Source: Phytophthora colocasiae | Lineage: Eukaryota > Oomycota > Peronosporomycetes > Peronosporales > Peronosporaceae | NCBI GenBank assembly: GCA_018806915.1 | Contig: JAGKQI010000028.1 | Location: 719,352 to 783,351, forward strand | DNA: 64,000 bases | Reading direction: 5' to 3' | Shown here: in pieces, positions 1 to 11,025 of the stretch | How the letters are laid out: the number at the start of each line of letters is the position of its first letter | Position numbering within the stretch: position 1 is the stretch's first letter | Translations under genes and position numbers: made by a program | Notes under the pieces: model-generated | What the model was told of the DNA's origin: nothing | The model's database searches: none | Seen by the model: only the letters and a program-made list of their open reading frames with translations

Positions 1-2
1 AC

Positions 3-41
3 GAGGAGGACATGATGCCGTGGCTGGATCTGTGCTTCTAG
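3..41 (+). CDS. Possible 3' end of a gene running in from the left edge
   Basis: The first bases read as EEDMMPWLDLCF followed by TAG. The acidic residues and amphipathic ending look like a protein C-terminus, but only twelve residues are visible and the other two frames cannot be excluded. The family is not recognisable. It would be convergent with the minus-strand genes that follow. Confidence 0.22.
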   Translation, partial: EEDMMPWLDLCF

Positions 42-184
42 ACTGTTTCCGCCCGATAGACGAAGCCCCGTGACGCTGATTATTTAAGCCCCAGCGCCGC
101 TGCCCAGCCCCAGTCTGTCCCCTTCCCGTCCCCCAAAGTCGATGCCTCCAAGGCTCCACGCAATTTTTCTATCATCGTTCCCAG

Positions 185-409
185 TTATGACTCCAAGTGT
201 CGTAGGATGTAGGCAGGAAATTGAGTTAGCAAGTTATTAAGGCGAGGATTAGGACGTAGCAGTATGTAAAGTAGGAAGTAGGCTAGCAGCAGAGCAAGAA
301 GGAAACGAAACACGATAAAAAAAGCGTTTGATGGACTCGACCTGTAGGCTACAACTTGAAGCCTCTTGCTAAGATTCATTACGCCGTAGTGTCGGTCACC
401 TGCCGCCAT
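185..409 (-). CDS. Hypothetical small membrane protein (74 aa), doubtful
   Basis: An ATG-initiated frame of 74 residues has one strongly hydrophobic stretch near residues 35-53 (FFIVFRFLLALLLAYFLL), long enough for one membrane span, preceded by Arg/Lys residues. No family is recognised. It lies in the 530 bp between the left-edge gene and LTV1, downstream of LTV1 on the same strand, so it may be chance coding in a 3' region. The rest of 42-574 shows no other gene. Confidence 0.25.
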   Translation of the reverse strand: MAAGDRHYGVMNLSKRLQVVAYRSSPSNAFFIVFRFLLALLLAYFLLYILLRPNPRLNNLLTQFPAYILRHLES

Positions 410-574
410 GCTCCATGCTCGCCGTCGGCACACGCCGTCTGCTTTTGGGATAGGCATCAACCAACCCAGGTTGACGGTGATCGCTCACCTTAGGCTACGA
501 CAGTACAACGTGAATGAAATCATCGGCATGAACGCTTCTGCAGACAAGGCATACATTGGTTGTGGCTATCTTAC

Positions 575-2274
575 TCAGTACTTGAAGATGGACACGCGCC
601 CAGCCACCGTCTGCGTGGACTGGCGCGCTTCCTCCTCCTTGAACGCCATCTTGGTCTCCTTCTTCTCGGCACGTCGAGCCATCTTCTCCATCTTGACAGC
701 GGCCTTGCGTGCACGTTTCTCGTCCTTCGTCTCGCCCTTCTGTCTCCGACTGGACTCGGACTGCTCCTTGTGCTGCTTCTTCTCCCTGCTCTTGACTGGC
801 GCCTCCATCTCAAACACGCCCAACGGCATACCCGTCTTACGCGACAGCGTCACCTTCTGCTTGCGGATGTCCTCGCCCTCAGCGATGCTGGCGATCACAG
901 GCTGTTTCTTCTTCTTACGTCGCGTCGGCGCCTCCTCTCGCAGCACCGTTGGGTGGTTGTCCAGCGTCGAGTACGTACTCACGATGGTCTCGCAGTCCCA
1001 TTTCTCTCGCTCCTCTCGCTGCAAATACTGGTTGCGCTCGAACAGCTGCTGCAGCTCCTTCTCCTCGCGCTCGGCACGCGCCACGGCGTCCTCAGGCTCC
1101 TCCTCGTCCTCCGTCTCGGCATTTTCGTCATACTCGTAGGCAAAACGCTCCGCCTCGCACTGCTCCAGCACCTGCTTCAAATTGTTGCCTGCACGCAGCG
1201 GATTGCCCAGTTTCCCTTCTGCATCTGCTAGTTCCTGCTGTACGAACGCGTAGTCCTCCACGACGGCAGCAAGCAGTTCACCGTCCAGCGTCTCCTTACC
1301 GCGGGTCTCCGGGTCGTCCTCTTCCAGTTCACCCAGCTGTTCGTCATCGTATTCCTCCGCTAACGTCTTCTCGAAGAGCTCATCAAGCGCACGTTGTGCC
1401 TCATCGCGATCCTCGGGCGTCTCGACCTCGTGTTCGCCATCAGTAAACTCCTCTTCGTCGTCGCTGAACTCCTCGTCCTCACTGTCCGTGATGTTGCCAC
1501 GGTGAAGCGGAGTGACGCCGCTTGCTGCCTCCATTAGTTTGGCAATGTGCGCGTCGTAGTCAAAGTCATCCGCACCGCCCTCTTCGTTGTCTTCAGCTGC
1601 CTGAACTACAAAATTGTCGTCCAGCTCCTCGAACGCCTCGTCATTCACCAGGGCCTCCCTCAAGTCGTCGTCCATGACGTCCGTAGTGAGTGTGATAGCG
1701 TCCAGTAGTCGGTCCTGCTCTTCCGTACTTGGCAATGCATCGTCAGGCAGGTCAACCTTCCTAGAGAGGGCACGAGCCTCCTCCCAGAGTCAAAGCGGCT
1801 CGTAGCCGAGTAGAATTTGCCCTGTCCCATCTCCTTCATGTGCTGCGAGTAGTCGTAGCCATCTCTAGGCAGACCGTTCTCGTCGATGAGGTCCTCAGCC
1901 TCCACGCCACCGAAGCGAACTTTACGCACAGGGAAGGCGCTTTTGCTCTTAATCTTCTTGCTGGAGCTCTTGGGCGCTGGGGTGTCAACGAGGTCCGGCA
2001 TCTCGTCATCACTGTCCAGCTCTGAGTCGTCGTCGTCTTCACCGTCAGACTCAGAGTCGGAACGGAGCTCTACGTGTTGACTGGAGGACAGTAGAACATA
2101 CTTGGAGGCTTCGGGGTCGTTGGCCTTGGGGTCCCGTTGACTGCGGTGTACCACGTGGAAGTGCTGCGCTGTCTTCTTGTTGATGAATTGTTTCTTTCGG
2201 CCCTGTTATAATAGTAGAAGGTTCATTAGCCATTGTTAACAGAAGAGGAAGAGAAGAGAGGAGGAACTTGCCAT
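575..2274 (-). CDS. LTV1: LTV1-like 40S ribosome biogenesis factor, with one frame break
   Basis: LTV1 is a non-ribosomal assembly factor of the late pre-40S subunit, acting in nucleus and cytoplasm. The N-terminus reads MGRKKQFINKK then a VHRSQRDP motif, the LTV1 signature, followed by acidic stretches, DYSQHMKEMGQGKFY and a basic coiled C-terminus ending at a TGA at 575. The start ATG (2274-2272) is separated from exon 2 (from 2202) by a 69 bp intron. Near 1783-1785 the frame changes: ...SRFDSG continues one frame over as EEARALSRKVDLPDDALPS. One extra G in a three-G run would restore it, so this is either a sequencing undercall or a real frameshift. Total about 540 aa. Zuotin, its same-strand neighbour, is also a ribosome-linked gene. 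Confidence 0.85.
2203..2271 (-). other. GC-AG intron directly after the LTV1 start codon
   Basis: Read on the minus strand, ATG is followed at once by GCAAGT, the preferred donor of rare GC-AG introns, and the intron ends TATAACAG before GGCCGAAAG. This gives M-GRKKQF in frame, matching the usual LTV1 start. A GT donor inside the same stretch (AAGTTCC) would leave the wrong phase. The first coding exon is therefore only the start codon. Confidence 0.7.
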
Positions 2275-2873
2275 GGTGCTGAGTCTCAGATGCTCGAATG
2301 CCTTTCACTGGTCTACAGTACCTGTACCATCATGGCCAAATAAAAATCTGCCAATTAGAACGCGCTCTCATATCGCTACAGACAGATACTTTGAGAGTAG
2401 ATACGTTTTTTAAATCAAATTATAGAGATATGGCATTGACATCTCTATATGTTTGTTTTGCGCGGATCCGCGCAAAAGCACCACACTCCACGCAGAGCGA
2501 GCTCAGCTCTAAAACTTGGTAGATATATATAGAACCGATTGAAGCAGCTTGTGACGCATTTGCAGGGCGCTGCCTCGCGTGCACCACGCACACGGGCGAA
2601 ATATCTGCTTAAGCTGATGCGCGAAAACGGCTGCCACGTTATCGAATGCGCACTGCGGTAAAAGCGTTCGATAGTTTTATTCGATTGAGTAGGTCAAAAT
2701 CATGCGACCTATGTCTCAGCATATTGTTCAATATGCCACTAGAGAGGTCGTCGTCGATCTGACCTCTCTAACAGCATTCAGTATGCTGTTAGAGAGGTGG
2801 TACAGTAGTGTGTTCCAATGGCGTGTTGTACTTCTTTATGTTAATGAAGCTGTTGTTGTTGGTACGGGGGTGC
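2275..2873. other. Intergenic region between LTV1 and zuotin
   Basis: No gene is seen. The stretch is richer in A and T than its neighbours. It must hold the LTV1 promoter and the zuotin 3' region. It contains a short inverted pair near 2431-2453 (AGAGAT / ATCTCT) and the stronger hairpin listed separately. Confidence 0.6.
2762..2798. repeat. Perfect 16 bp inverted repeat, 5 nt loop
   Basis: ACCTCTCTAACAGCAT, a five-base spacer TCAGT, then ATGCTGTTAGAGAGGT. A further copy of the outer arm (AGAGAGGTC) lies about 20 bp to the left, so alternative pairings are possible. It sits about 75 bp beyond the zuotin stop codon, in the likely 3' UTR, where it may help 3' end formation or mark a small transposon footprint. 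Confidence 0.7.
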
Positions 2874-4136
2874 TTACAGCTTGGCCAGGGCTTCGTTGAC
2901 GGCGGCCAGACCCGAAGCGTTGAGCTTGTCGGCGGATCCGCCACACGCAGCCACAAGCGCCTGCAGGGCCTCCATGTCGAGCGAGTCGCAAAGGTCCTCC
3001 GTCTTGATGACGTCGATGGCGCCCTCAAGCTCCTGCTCGCTGGCCGCAGTCATGAGCTCGCGGAAGGCCTTCTTGACCTTACGGAAGAGCTTTTTCTGCT
3101 TGTCCTTGGCCATTTTGGCGTCCTTGCGGGCCTCCTTCTCCTTCTCCTCGGCCTCCTTCACAGCACGCTCAGCCTCCTCCTGCTTGCGGTTCTCCTCGTC
3201 AATGAGTCGCTGAGCCTCCTCCTCCTTCTCGCGCTTGGCACGGGCCTTGCGGTCCTTCTCCTCCTGTTTCACGCGACGGATACGCGGGTCATTGGCCAGC
3301 GCACGGTCCACCAGACTGGCCAGACGAGCGTACTCTTTTTTCTTCTTCTTCTTGGCCGCAGCCTCGTTCTTCTTGGCCATCCAACGCTTGTGGTCGCGGT
3401 GCTCGGCCGAGTCCACGTCGTGCTCCGAGTCGTGCGTGAAGTCGCGCCACGAGTCGAACTTGTTCCAGAAGTCGTAGAACGCGTACACCTCGTCAATAGG
3501 CTTGTTGTCGTCTCCCAGAGTCGGGACGGGCTTGTTCTCGCTGAAACGGGCGTTGGCCGTGAACACAGGGCCGTAGAGCTCGTAGAAGCTCTTGCCCTCG
3601 CCGCTGGCGTCGTTCTCCAGGATCTTCTCGTTGCCCGTCGGGATCCACTCGTCAAAGTCGCACTGAGAGTCGTACGCGCGTTTCTTCTGCGCGTCCATGA
3701 GGGTGGCAAAGGCCTTCTGGACGGCCAAGTAGTTGGGGTCGTTCTCGGTCTTACCGGTTTTGTCAGGGTGGTGCTCAATGAGGACGCGGTGGTAGGCCTT
3801 CTTCACCTGATCGTCCGTCACGTCGAAGCCAATGTCTGCCAGGCCCAACTGCTGGTACATCGTGAGGTCCAGGAAGTTCTTGCCGCGGATGCTGCGTCTG
3901 TACTTGCGGAGTATGGACTCTTCCTTCTTGCGCAGAGCGTCACGGGCCTTGGAGGCGTCGTCCTGCTCGTCGCAACTGGCGGAACGGCCGCGTGCCATGT
4001 TGCGGGCGCGTTTATTGAAGGCGCGGCCCACGGGTTCCACGCGCTTCTGGGCGAAGTAGCCGCCAAGGCCGACCACGACCTTGGGCTCCTTGAAGGCCGC
4101 GGGGGGCGTCGGTAGGGACAGCGTCAGCGAAGACAT
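2874..4136 (-). CDS. ZUO1: Zuotin/DNAJC2-like ribosome-associated J-protein (420 aa)
   Basis: Zuotin is the J-domain partner of the ribosome-associated Hsp70 complex that binds nascent chains at the exit tunnel. The frame is uninterrupted from ATG at 4136. The J-domain spans about residues 90-165: MYQQLGL, helix II with KKAYHRVLIEHHPDKTG (HPD at 123-125), then AVQKAFATLMDAQKKRAYDS. The zuotin-specific DFDEWIPTG and FYELYGPVF motifs follow. Residues about 265-350 are a highly charged Lys/Glu helix of the kind that contacts the ribosome, and the last 70 residues look like the C-terminal helical bundle. Animal homologues add two SANT/Myb domains. These are absent here, so the length is close to the yeast type. 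Confidence 0.93.
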   Translation of the reverse strand: MSSLTLSLPTPPAAFKEPKVVVGLGGYFAQKRVEPVGRAFNKRARNMARGRSASCDEQDDASKARDALRKKEESILRKYRRSIRGKNFLDLTMYQQLGLADIGFDVTDDQVKKAYHRVLIEHHPDKTGKTENDPNYLAVQKAFATLMDAQKKRAYDSQCDFDEWIPTGNEKILENDASGEGKSFYELYGPVFTANARFSENKPVPTLGDDNKPIDEVYAFYDFWNKFDSWRDFTHDSEHDVDSAEHRDHKRWMAKKNEAAAKKKKKKEYARLASLVDRALANDPRIRRVKQEEKDRKARAKREKEEEAQRLIDEENRKQEEAERAVKEAEEKEKEARKDAKMAKDKQKKLFRKVKKAFRELMTAASEQELEGAIDVIKTEDLCDSLDMEALQALVAACGGSADKLNASGLAAVNEALAKL

Positions 4137-4294
4137 TTCAGCAGCAGTTCTCTCCTCCTCCTGACGTTTTGTATTGTGACTCCCTATGGAGCAGGAGGGC
4201 CAATGGTTGGCGACGGCTTTTAGATGAAGAATTAGTATTTTTGTAGCAATTTAGTTAATTAGTAGATCTAAAACGGACCGTGATAACGTGGACC

Positions 4295-5052
4295 TGGTAG
4301 TCGATAACGTGGCACGAGCTTCCTCGCCTCGGTGCCGTCCGACTGCCCCAGCTCACGCTGTACTTTCCCGTGAGGATTCCGTACGCCAATGGGACCACGT
4401 GGTGAGCCCGAGCTTGTACTTCTTGTACAGATCTACGTACTCGAACTCGACCTTGTTGCGGTCGAGGAGGCTGTAGACGGGTTGCTCCACAATGGGGCGG
4501 ACCAATCCGAGGCGATCGGCAACCTCACACGCTTCGATGATCTGAGCAGCACTCCACTGGCTGGTACCCCAGTAGAAAGCCCAACCCTGGTCGATCACGA
4601 AGTTCATGGCCCGCACAGTCTCCTGAACGGGAGTGAATGGGTCGGGACGGTGGCAGAAGATGACGTCGATAGTCCTGATTAAGGCGCTTGAGCGATGCCT
4701 TGGCACCTTCGATGATGTGTTTCGGCTCAAACCCAGTGCGTTGGGTCCTGAGTGCATTGGGTCGAATCCGAAGAAAATCTTCGTGGAGATCACCGGGTCC
4801 TCGCGACCCCACGTTCCTTCAGTTATTCCTTTCTTGATGCAGCTCCCATGTTTCGCTCAGCCAGACCACTACGGTACCGTACACTTCCGCGTTGTCGAAG
4901 AAGTTGACGCCGTGCTCGAAAGCCAGCTTCATCATATCGTACCAGGCGTCGGCTGTGTAATTGTCGGTGACGTCCATCCAGCTCCCGAGCGGAAGACCAG
5001 AGTTTCCGAGGAAGCGATAGGTCATCTTGACTTCGGCTGGAGTAGTAGCCAT
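4295..5052 (-). pseudogene. Aldo-keto reductase / Kv channel beta-subunit-like pseudogene
   Basis: Fragments in three frames together follow an AKR barrel: MATTPAEVKMTYRFLG at the ATG (5052), GVNFFDNAEVYG with the tetrad Asp and Tyr, then KKGITEGTW and ISTKIFFG with the catalytic Lys, DVIFCHRPD with the His, WGTSQWSAAQI, PIVEQPVYSLL and GLTTWSH. The motif order and the WGTS and YSLL segments resemble the Kv-beta group. At least four frame changes (about 4880, 4735, 4672 and 4390-4396) break it, and the last third of the barrel is missing after GKY. All four catalytic residues survive, so decay seems recent, unless part of it is base-calling error. Confidence 0.8.
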
Positions 5053-5491
5053 GGTGCAGAATCTGCTGCACTGCAGATAGGTGGAGTGGGTGCGTAGTTG
5101 GTGGTGAATTTCCAAATGGTATTGAACTGATCGACGAAACTTACGGAGGCACTTATTAGATAATTACGTGCACCTCAGAGGAAATCACTAAAGGTAAAGT
5201 AATCACTGTCGGCTGTGGTAAAGCAATCTTGCCGGATACATGTACACAGTACGATCACAAGAGGATTATGAATTGTAAACGAACACAGTTTGTTTACACA
5301 GTACGATCTCAAGAGGATTATGAATTGTTTTGATTGATCATCGAAGACAACGTTATCGCCCCCCTCCCCCCCGCGTCCCTAGGTCTAAGCATCCTGTGGT
5401 CATTCTGTCATCATTTTGTAAGCGCGTTTCATTTGTTTCGTCCTAAATTCAAGGTGTAAGACAATTGACTAACTATTAGTCACTAATATGC
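5053..5491. other. Intergenic region with a duplicated 34 bp block
   Basis: No gene is seen. TACACAGTACGATC followed by CAAGAGGATTATGAATTGT occurs at 5243 and again at 5295 with one mismatch, a 52 bp period. A C-run lies near 5350-5370. Confidence 0.6.
5243..5328. repeat. Direct repeat, two copies, 52 bp period
   Basis: Two 34 bp copies (5243-5276 and 5295-5328) differ at one base (GATCAC versus GATCTC). The spacer carries AACACAGTTTG. It probably arose by local duplication. No function is evident. Confidence 0.75.
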
Positions 5492-5997
5492 TCAAGCCAG
5501 CGAGCGTCGGTAGTAGAAGCGGTAGCCGGCGTAGGCGACTCCCGGCACGAAGAACGCGACCATAAGGATCGCAGACGTCATGTTGCACAGGGCGTAGAAC
5601 GTGATGTAACCAAACATGAAGGTCGGCGCCACGGCCATTGCGAAAAGCACTGGGATCCCACCTGGCACTTTGGTCGGGCGAGCGATGTACGGCAACTCGC
5701 GACTTGATGATCAAAGCGATGATCACCAACTGAACGGCAGCGGAGTAAGCATTCGTCATTGTCAACATACTATCGAAATCAAGATTGATGAGCGCCAGCA
5801 TTAGCACTACTGTCAACAGCGCTGCGTTCCTTGGACTCTGATACTTGATACTGCGTTTGGCCAGCACCTTCGGTACCAGTCGGTTCTCAGCCATCCCACT
5901 CACTAGGAACGTCTTGACATGCAACGCAGCCATACACATACCCGCAGAACCGCAGCAGGACGCGATCTGAATGAGCGTACGTAAGAATCTCCCACCT
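5492..5997 (-). pseudogene. PUT/APC permease 1, C-terminal half, cut by a retrotransposon
   Basis: Reading from 5997 leftward gives RFLRTLIQIASCCG, then FLVSGMAENRLVPKVLAKR, later LPYIARPTKVPGG and a final YRFYYRRSLA stop at 5492. This matches the C-terminal part of the intact paralogue at 40359-41780 and the copy at 14836-16279. Near 5700 a small deletion changes frame (IIKSRV instead of the expected IKLRREL). The N-terminal half lies at 11321-12317, and the two are separated by the LTR element. The protein family transports amino acids or polyamines through about 12 membrane spans. Confidence 0.88.
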
Positions 5998-6298
5998 TGT
6001 CGCCGTGATTACGCCTGTGGATCAAGGCTTGAGCTGTGCAGCTTGGCCCAGCACGTGACGGGATACCAATCAGATGCCCCTGGTAAAGTTGTTGGACACT
6101 AGGCACGCGGCATCTACAAGCTATTGGAGGCAAGGCACGCATCCCTCTCTCTATGTGGGCGCTGGCACGCGCCCAGGACTGCATTCGCGAGCACACGAAG
6201 GACAAGGCTGTAGGGAACAGGTTAGCGTGTGTTCGGCTACATTTTATCTGCTCATTAATAAACTTACCTGCGCAGTAACATCCCGGGTTACTGCGACA
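5998..6298 (+). repeat. 5' LTR (301 bp)
   Basis: Aligned by eye with the right LTR, it is identical over a long central block from TTGTTGGACACTAGG to AAACTTACCTG. It has 2 bp insertions near 6037, 6053 and 6077 and a cluster of substitutions near 6271. The bases just after it (AAGCTAGCTTTGCGC) should hold the primer-binding site, but I cannot assign a tRNA. Confidence 0.92.
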
Positions 6299-6479
6299 AA
6301 GCTAGCTTTGCGCTTGTCAAGCGTCGAGTTTGTTGATCTCGGAAGTCGCGGACTGTCCGGACGACAAGACATTAGCGTCGACTGAGGCCAAGAGTACCGA
6401 GCTACGTCGACTACGTACGACCTTCTTAAGTGCGGAATCGAATTAAGTACGGTTGTTGCTAAGTACGAGCAACTTCAAC

Positions 6480-7480
6480 ATGTCGGGGACACGGTTCACT
6501 ATGGACGCTGATGGTGACGTTGACATGTCGATCCCCAACCTATCTTCGAAGTTATCAAGCCTCCTGAGCTAAGTTGGGAGCATGCCTGCCCTAGTTGACT
6601 GGCATCGCGAATGGGAGCGCTACGTGGAGAAGGTTCGTCATCGCTGCGCTACGACGGGCGAGACATTTGACTATGTGGTGGCTACGGTCAAGGGTTCGGT
6701 GAACTCTGATGTCCTCAAGACAATTGCTACCGTCCTGGAAGAAGCCAGTTGAGACCGTGACGGATGCGGACATCTTGGCTGTGATAGAGTTGCGGTGTCG
6801 CACTCTGAAAAACAACTTTGTACCAGATGTCGCGTCTTTGTTCCGTCAAAACCTGAAGATGGATCTATCCATCGATGACTGCGATGCTCGAGTTTTTCCG
6901 CTATTATCAGGATTTCTCAGGATCGTGGAGAACAATGGCCTTCAAGGACTGATAGGCGATGATGGCAAGGAGGTGATGATTACAAGAGCCGCATGAAAGC
7001 CCGCTGTCGTCTATTGGTGGATAATCTCCAGCCTCCTGTCCTCAAGGCTCAGATCACAAGGCTCATCGACTTGAGAGGCGGGATTGCAAAACTGATGATG
7101 TTGCCCTCTTTGACCTGATACTGGAACATGCGAAAAGTCCAGCAGCGGTTCACCGACTCTCTAAAGATTATGCTGGAAAGAGTGACGGCCCAAAAGCTAA
7201 GCCAGTTGGGCGACCCCAAAGGCAGGACCAGCCAAGGGCGCTCCAGCCACTCCTGCTCCAGCACCAGCCGCCACCACCCCGGACACGATGGACGAGGGCG
7301 CCGTGAGTCGACCGGCCCGTTCCCCGCCTGCGGAGGATGTCTGGTGTGTAAGGGTTCTCACTGGATGAACGACTGCCCTAATGCAACAACTGAGCAAAAG
7401 GAGGAAGCGCTGAAGAAGTATCGAGCCTCTAAAGAGAGCAGTTCTCTTCGCTCCAAAGGCAGTCAATCAAGTGGTACCAA
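6480..7480 (+). pseudogene. gag region of the 5.3 kb gypsy element, frameshifted
   Basis: A likely start at 6480 gives MSGTRFTMDADGDVDM but stops early near 6570. Downstream pieces in other frames (LVDWHREWERYVEKV, then ADILAVIELRCRTLKNNFVPD at 6709-6996) look like helical capsid sequence. A single zinc-knuckle-like motif CLVCKGSHWMNDC sits near 7341-7380, with one residue fewer than usual between Cys2 and His. At least three frame changes make it non-functional as read. Confidence 0.65.
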
Positions 7481-7499
7481 GAACACGGTACGTGTGAAC

Positions 7500-10400
7500 G
7501 GGCTTCTGGAATTACTATATATACCAGACTCAGGGGCTGACCAGAGCATAATTCCTCCGAGGATTCGCAAGTTCGCTACTAGCGGTTCAGCCCAGCACCG
7601 AGTTACGTCATCTCACGCGCCCAGTCGATGCGGTTCTCGCCGACGGAAGTGTACGAGTGTGCCAGGATGAAGTCACATTGGACCTTGAGCTCGTGACGAT
7701 TGCAGGCCCTGTTCACCTTCGTGAAGTCCATGTCTAGTAATGGATGGTGATGGAGATGAATTTTTGTTGAGCAAGGACGCGCTAAAGCGTCTAGGCATTG
7801 ACGTTGAACAGTCTTTAGCTCTACTTGCGGGTCTACACTACTGATTGATGATGAAGATGAGTTCCCCGTGGGTGAAGTTACCCGATCCGGAGCGGCCACC
7901 ACTGCCAATCACGTCGCTGGAGGATCTGCTCGAGCGAGCTGTCAAAAATGGGCTGCCGCCTGAACATGTCAAAGTTGTGCGGGGCTTACTGGAGACCTTC
8001 CTGAGATTTGGCGTGAGGCTGTCAGAGCCGGTCCGCCTGCAGCGGTGTCGCCATTACAAGTCACATTGCAGAAGGATGCGAAGCCATACCGCAGTCCTCC
8101 GCGCAAATACGCACCTCTTCAGGCTGAATTTATTCGCGAATACGTGAAGTCGTTGGTCGCTGATGGCCTGGTCGAGACAAATGATAATGCTCACTGGAAG
8201 CTTGTGCAGTGGTTCCGGTCCATAAGCCTGGTTCACGTGACAAGTTCCGCCTTACTATTGATTACCGACCAGTAAATCGCGTCACGATCCCGATTGCCGG
8301 GGCCATGCCCCTGCCGCTTCACTAGCAGAGTCTATTTCAGGCAAAAAAGCGTTTGGCAGGTTTGATCTCACGAAAGGTTTTTGGCAACTCCCGCTCCATG
8401 AAGACAGCCAAGAATTTTTTCTTTCATTACACCCGATGGTGTTTTCACCCTACGCGAGTCCCCAGGGTGCAACAGACAGCGCGTTGCATTTCCAGGCTCA
8501 GATGCAGAGTGTGCTGGCGCCCCTCATTCCCATTCTGCCTGGTATGGGTGGATGATGTGATTCTCTTCGCGCCCACAGTGAGTGAATTTGTCTCGGTGCT
8601 CCGAGAATTTTTCAGCTCGTCCGCGCTGCCAATCGGAAGCTTAATCTGGCTAAGAGTTCGCTGTTCGAGTTGGAGGTTTTGTGGTGTGGTCGTTTAATCT
8701 CTGCACATGGTGTACGTCACGACCCGAGTCGACTGGATGCATTGACCAGCCTTCCCTGTCCCCACCACTGTAGCAGACTTGCAGCGGTTCATTTTCGCTA
8801 GCAATTGGCTTCATGAATCTCTCCCAGATTACGCGCGGGTTATCGCTCCGCTCACGCTAAGCTCAGAGCGAAAAGAGCGTATCGGGAAACGCAACAAACA
8901 TGCACTCTCCGTTGCCACTCAATGGACGGAATCGGAGCGTGCTGCTTACGCGGCTGTGATTTCCCTCATTGGGACTCGGCACTTTGATGGTGCACCCTGA
9001 CCACGATGCGGAACTGTATTGTGTTCACTGATGCATCACTTGCGGGTTTCAGTATCGTTGTCACTCAGGTGAAAGCGCTGGTTACCTGGAGTCACCGTCG
9101 ACAAACAACATCACGAGATGATTATTTGCAAGGGTGGTTTGTTTAAACACTCTCAATTGAATTGGACCGTTGTCGAGAGGAGGCCTTTCCCATTGCGAAG
9201 GCTTGTGATGACCTGGAATACCTGCTCCTCCGTCCCCGTGGATTCCGACTATTTTGCGATCATGCAAACCTTGTGTATATCTTCGCCCCGCACATGGAAC
9301 TTAAGAAGCACGTGCGCGATCGGCTCCAGCGGTGGGCGTGCGCCTCTGCGGCATGCCTTACCGCATCGAACATATCTCGGGTGATGTGAACCTGTGGGCC
9401 GACATCATCTCACGATAGCATTCTCACAGCCGGGACACTATCAACATGGCCGCCGTGCAAACTCGAGGCCACCATGTTGCCCCAGTGGAGTCCCTCTCGC
9501 CGCTTCGCCCCTCGCTGACGATCGATTTGTTTTCCAACTCTGGATCACGTCCGCACTGCCTGGGGACTGGCGCAACGCGAACGATCCAAATTGCGAGTCG
9601 ATTTTGAAGAGGAGGACGGTGTATTGAAGGTCACTCGGCGCCCGTGGATTCCCAACGCCGCGAAGGATCTCCTCGCACGAATTTTTATCGTCGCACATTG
9701 CGGTAGCCAAGGCCACCGTGGTCAAGATGCGATGATTTCCACTATTGACCGCAAGTTCTACATCTCGCAGCTTGTTGACAAGGTTGCCAAGTTCGTGCGT
9801 GACTGCTTGCTGTGCAAGCATGTGAAGGACCTCGTCTTCTTCCTCGTCCATACGGGCCACTACTAACTGCCACAAGGCGAAACGAGGCCGTCCACTGGGA
9901 TTACCTGTACCTCGGCGCCGGGTATGGAGATACGGCATACCTCCTGGTGATCAAAGATGGATTATCACACTTCTGCGAGCTCGTACCATGTACAACACCA
10001 ACGTCGTTCGTTGCGGCCGAAGCCCTTGCAATGTGGTGTGCCCGGTTTGGTATTCCAGAAGCACTGCTATCAGACCAAGGCAGCCATTTTCGGAATGAAA
10101 TGATGAAGCATTTTGTGTGCACGCCTGAAGGTTGAGCAAGTGTTTTCACCGGTCTACATGCCATGGCTAAACGGTACTATAGAAAGGCTCAACAGAGATG
10201 TCCTACAAGTGGTGCGAGTACTGCTGATGGAGTACGCGATCGACCAGCATGAGTGGCCGTACTTGTTGCCGCACTGCAAGCCAACCTCAATCATACTCCA
10301 GTTCAGTCGCTGCATGGACCTCCCCAGTCGAGCTCTTCACGGGTCTTCCGCCCTCGACGCCGCTAGACGTGATAGCAGGGCACCCTGGTGACGCTGAGGC

Positions 10401-10965
10401 AATGCAATTGACGTCGATCGGGCTGGGAATATCTCGTGCGTCTCCGGAACTCGCTGTTCAGAAATGCACAAAGAAGTCACCGATGCGAAAGAGAAACGGC
10501 TGCAGGACATGGTCAGGCACAAGAGCACCCCAGTCAATTTTGATGTTGGTGATTACGTCTTGTGGTCTCGCATAGACCAACGACTACCAAAAATAAGCTC
10601 CTCGGCCAGTGGGTCGGGCCATTAAGATTGTCAGGCCAATCCCCACTCCTTCGTGATCCAGCATTTGATCTCTGGCCGCGAGTACGACGTGCATGCATCA
10701 AGACTGAAGTTCTATGCCGATGAACAGTTCAACACCAACGCCGAACTGCTGGAGTTTGTATCAACCAAGAGTCATGCTGGGGTGGAAGGCCTTGCGACCA
10801 TCGGTTCAATAAGACTCTTAAGCGCTGGGAACTCTTTGTCTCGTGGACAGGACTTCAAGACATCAGAGCTCATGGAGCCTCTGACGACGCTTCTCCAGGA
10901 CGTACCAACCAAAGTGCAAAGTACGCGATGGCGTGTGGTGATGACGAGTTGCGATCAGTTGGATT
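7500..10965 (+). pseudogene. pol region (PR-RT-RH-INT-chromodomain) of the 5.3 kb gypsy element
   Basis: The domains appear in order but in shifting frames. Protease: PDSGADQSIIPP near 7530. Reverse transcriptase: RFDLTKGFWQLPLHEDSQ near 8358, then VWVDDVILFAP near 8540, with Trp in place of the usual Tyr/Phe before the DD pair. RNase H: VFTDASLAGFSIVV near 9020. Integrase: the zinc motif HCGSQGH...CLLCKH near 9690-9825, then WDYLYLG, LLSDQGSHF and NGTIERLNRD carrying the D, D and E. Tail: RWELFVSWTGLQDI near 10825, a chromodomain-like stretch. Stops and frame changes throughout exclude a functional polyprotein. Confidence 0.85.
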
Positions 10966-11025
10966 AACCAAGAACACGATGACACGTGATGACGCCAAGA
11001 TGACTCAGCCAAGCCTTAGGGGCAC

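Noticed and set aside
408..1446. Overlapping plus-strand open frames (Ser- or Leu-rich) opposite LTV1
   Set aside because: Composition is the mirror of the acidic, Lys-rich LTV1 sequence, and no start context or domain supports them.
2808..4115. 435-residue plus-strand open frame opposite zuotin
   Set aside because: Leu/Val-rich antisense shadow of the clear zuotin gene. GC-rich codons keep the reverse frame open and it shows no domain.
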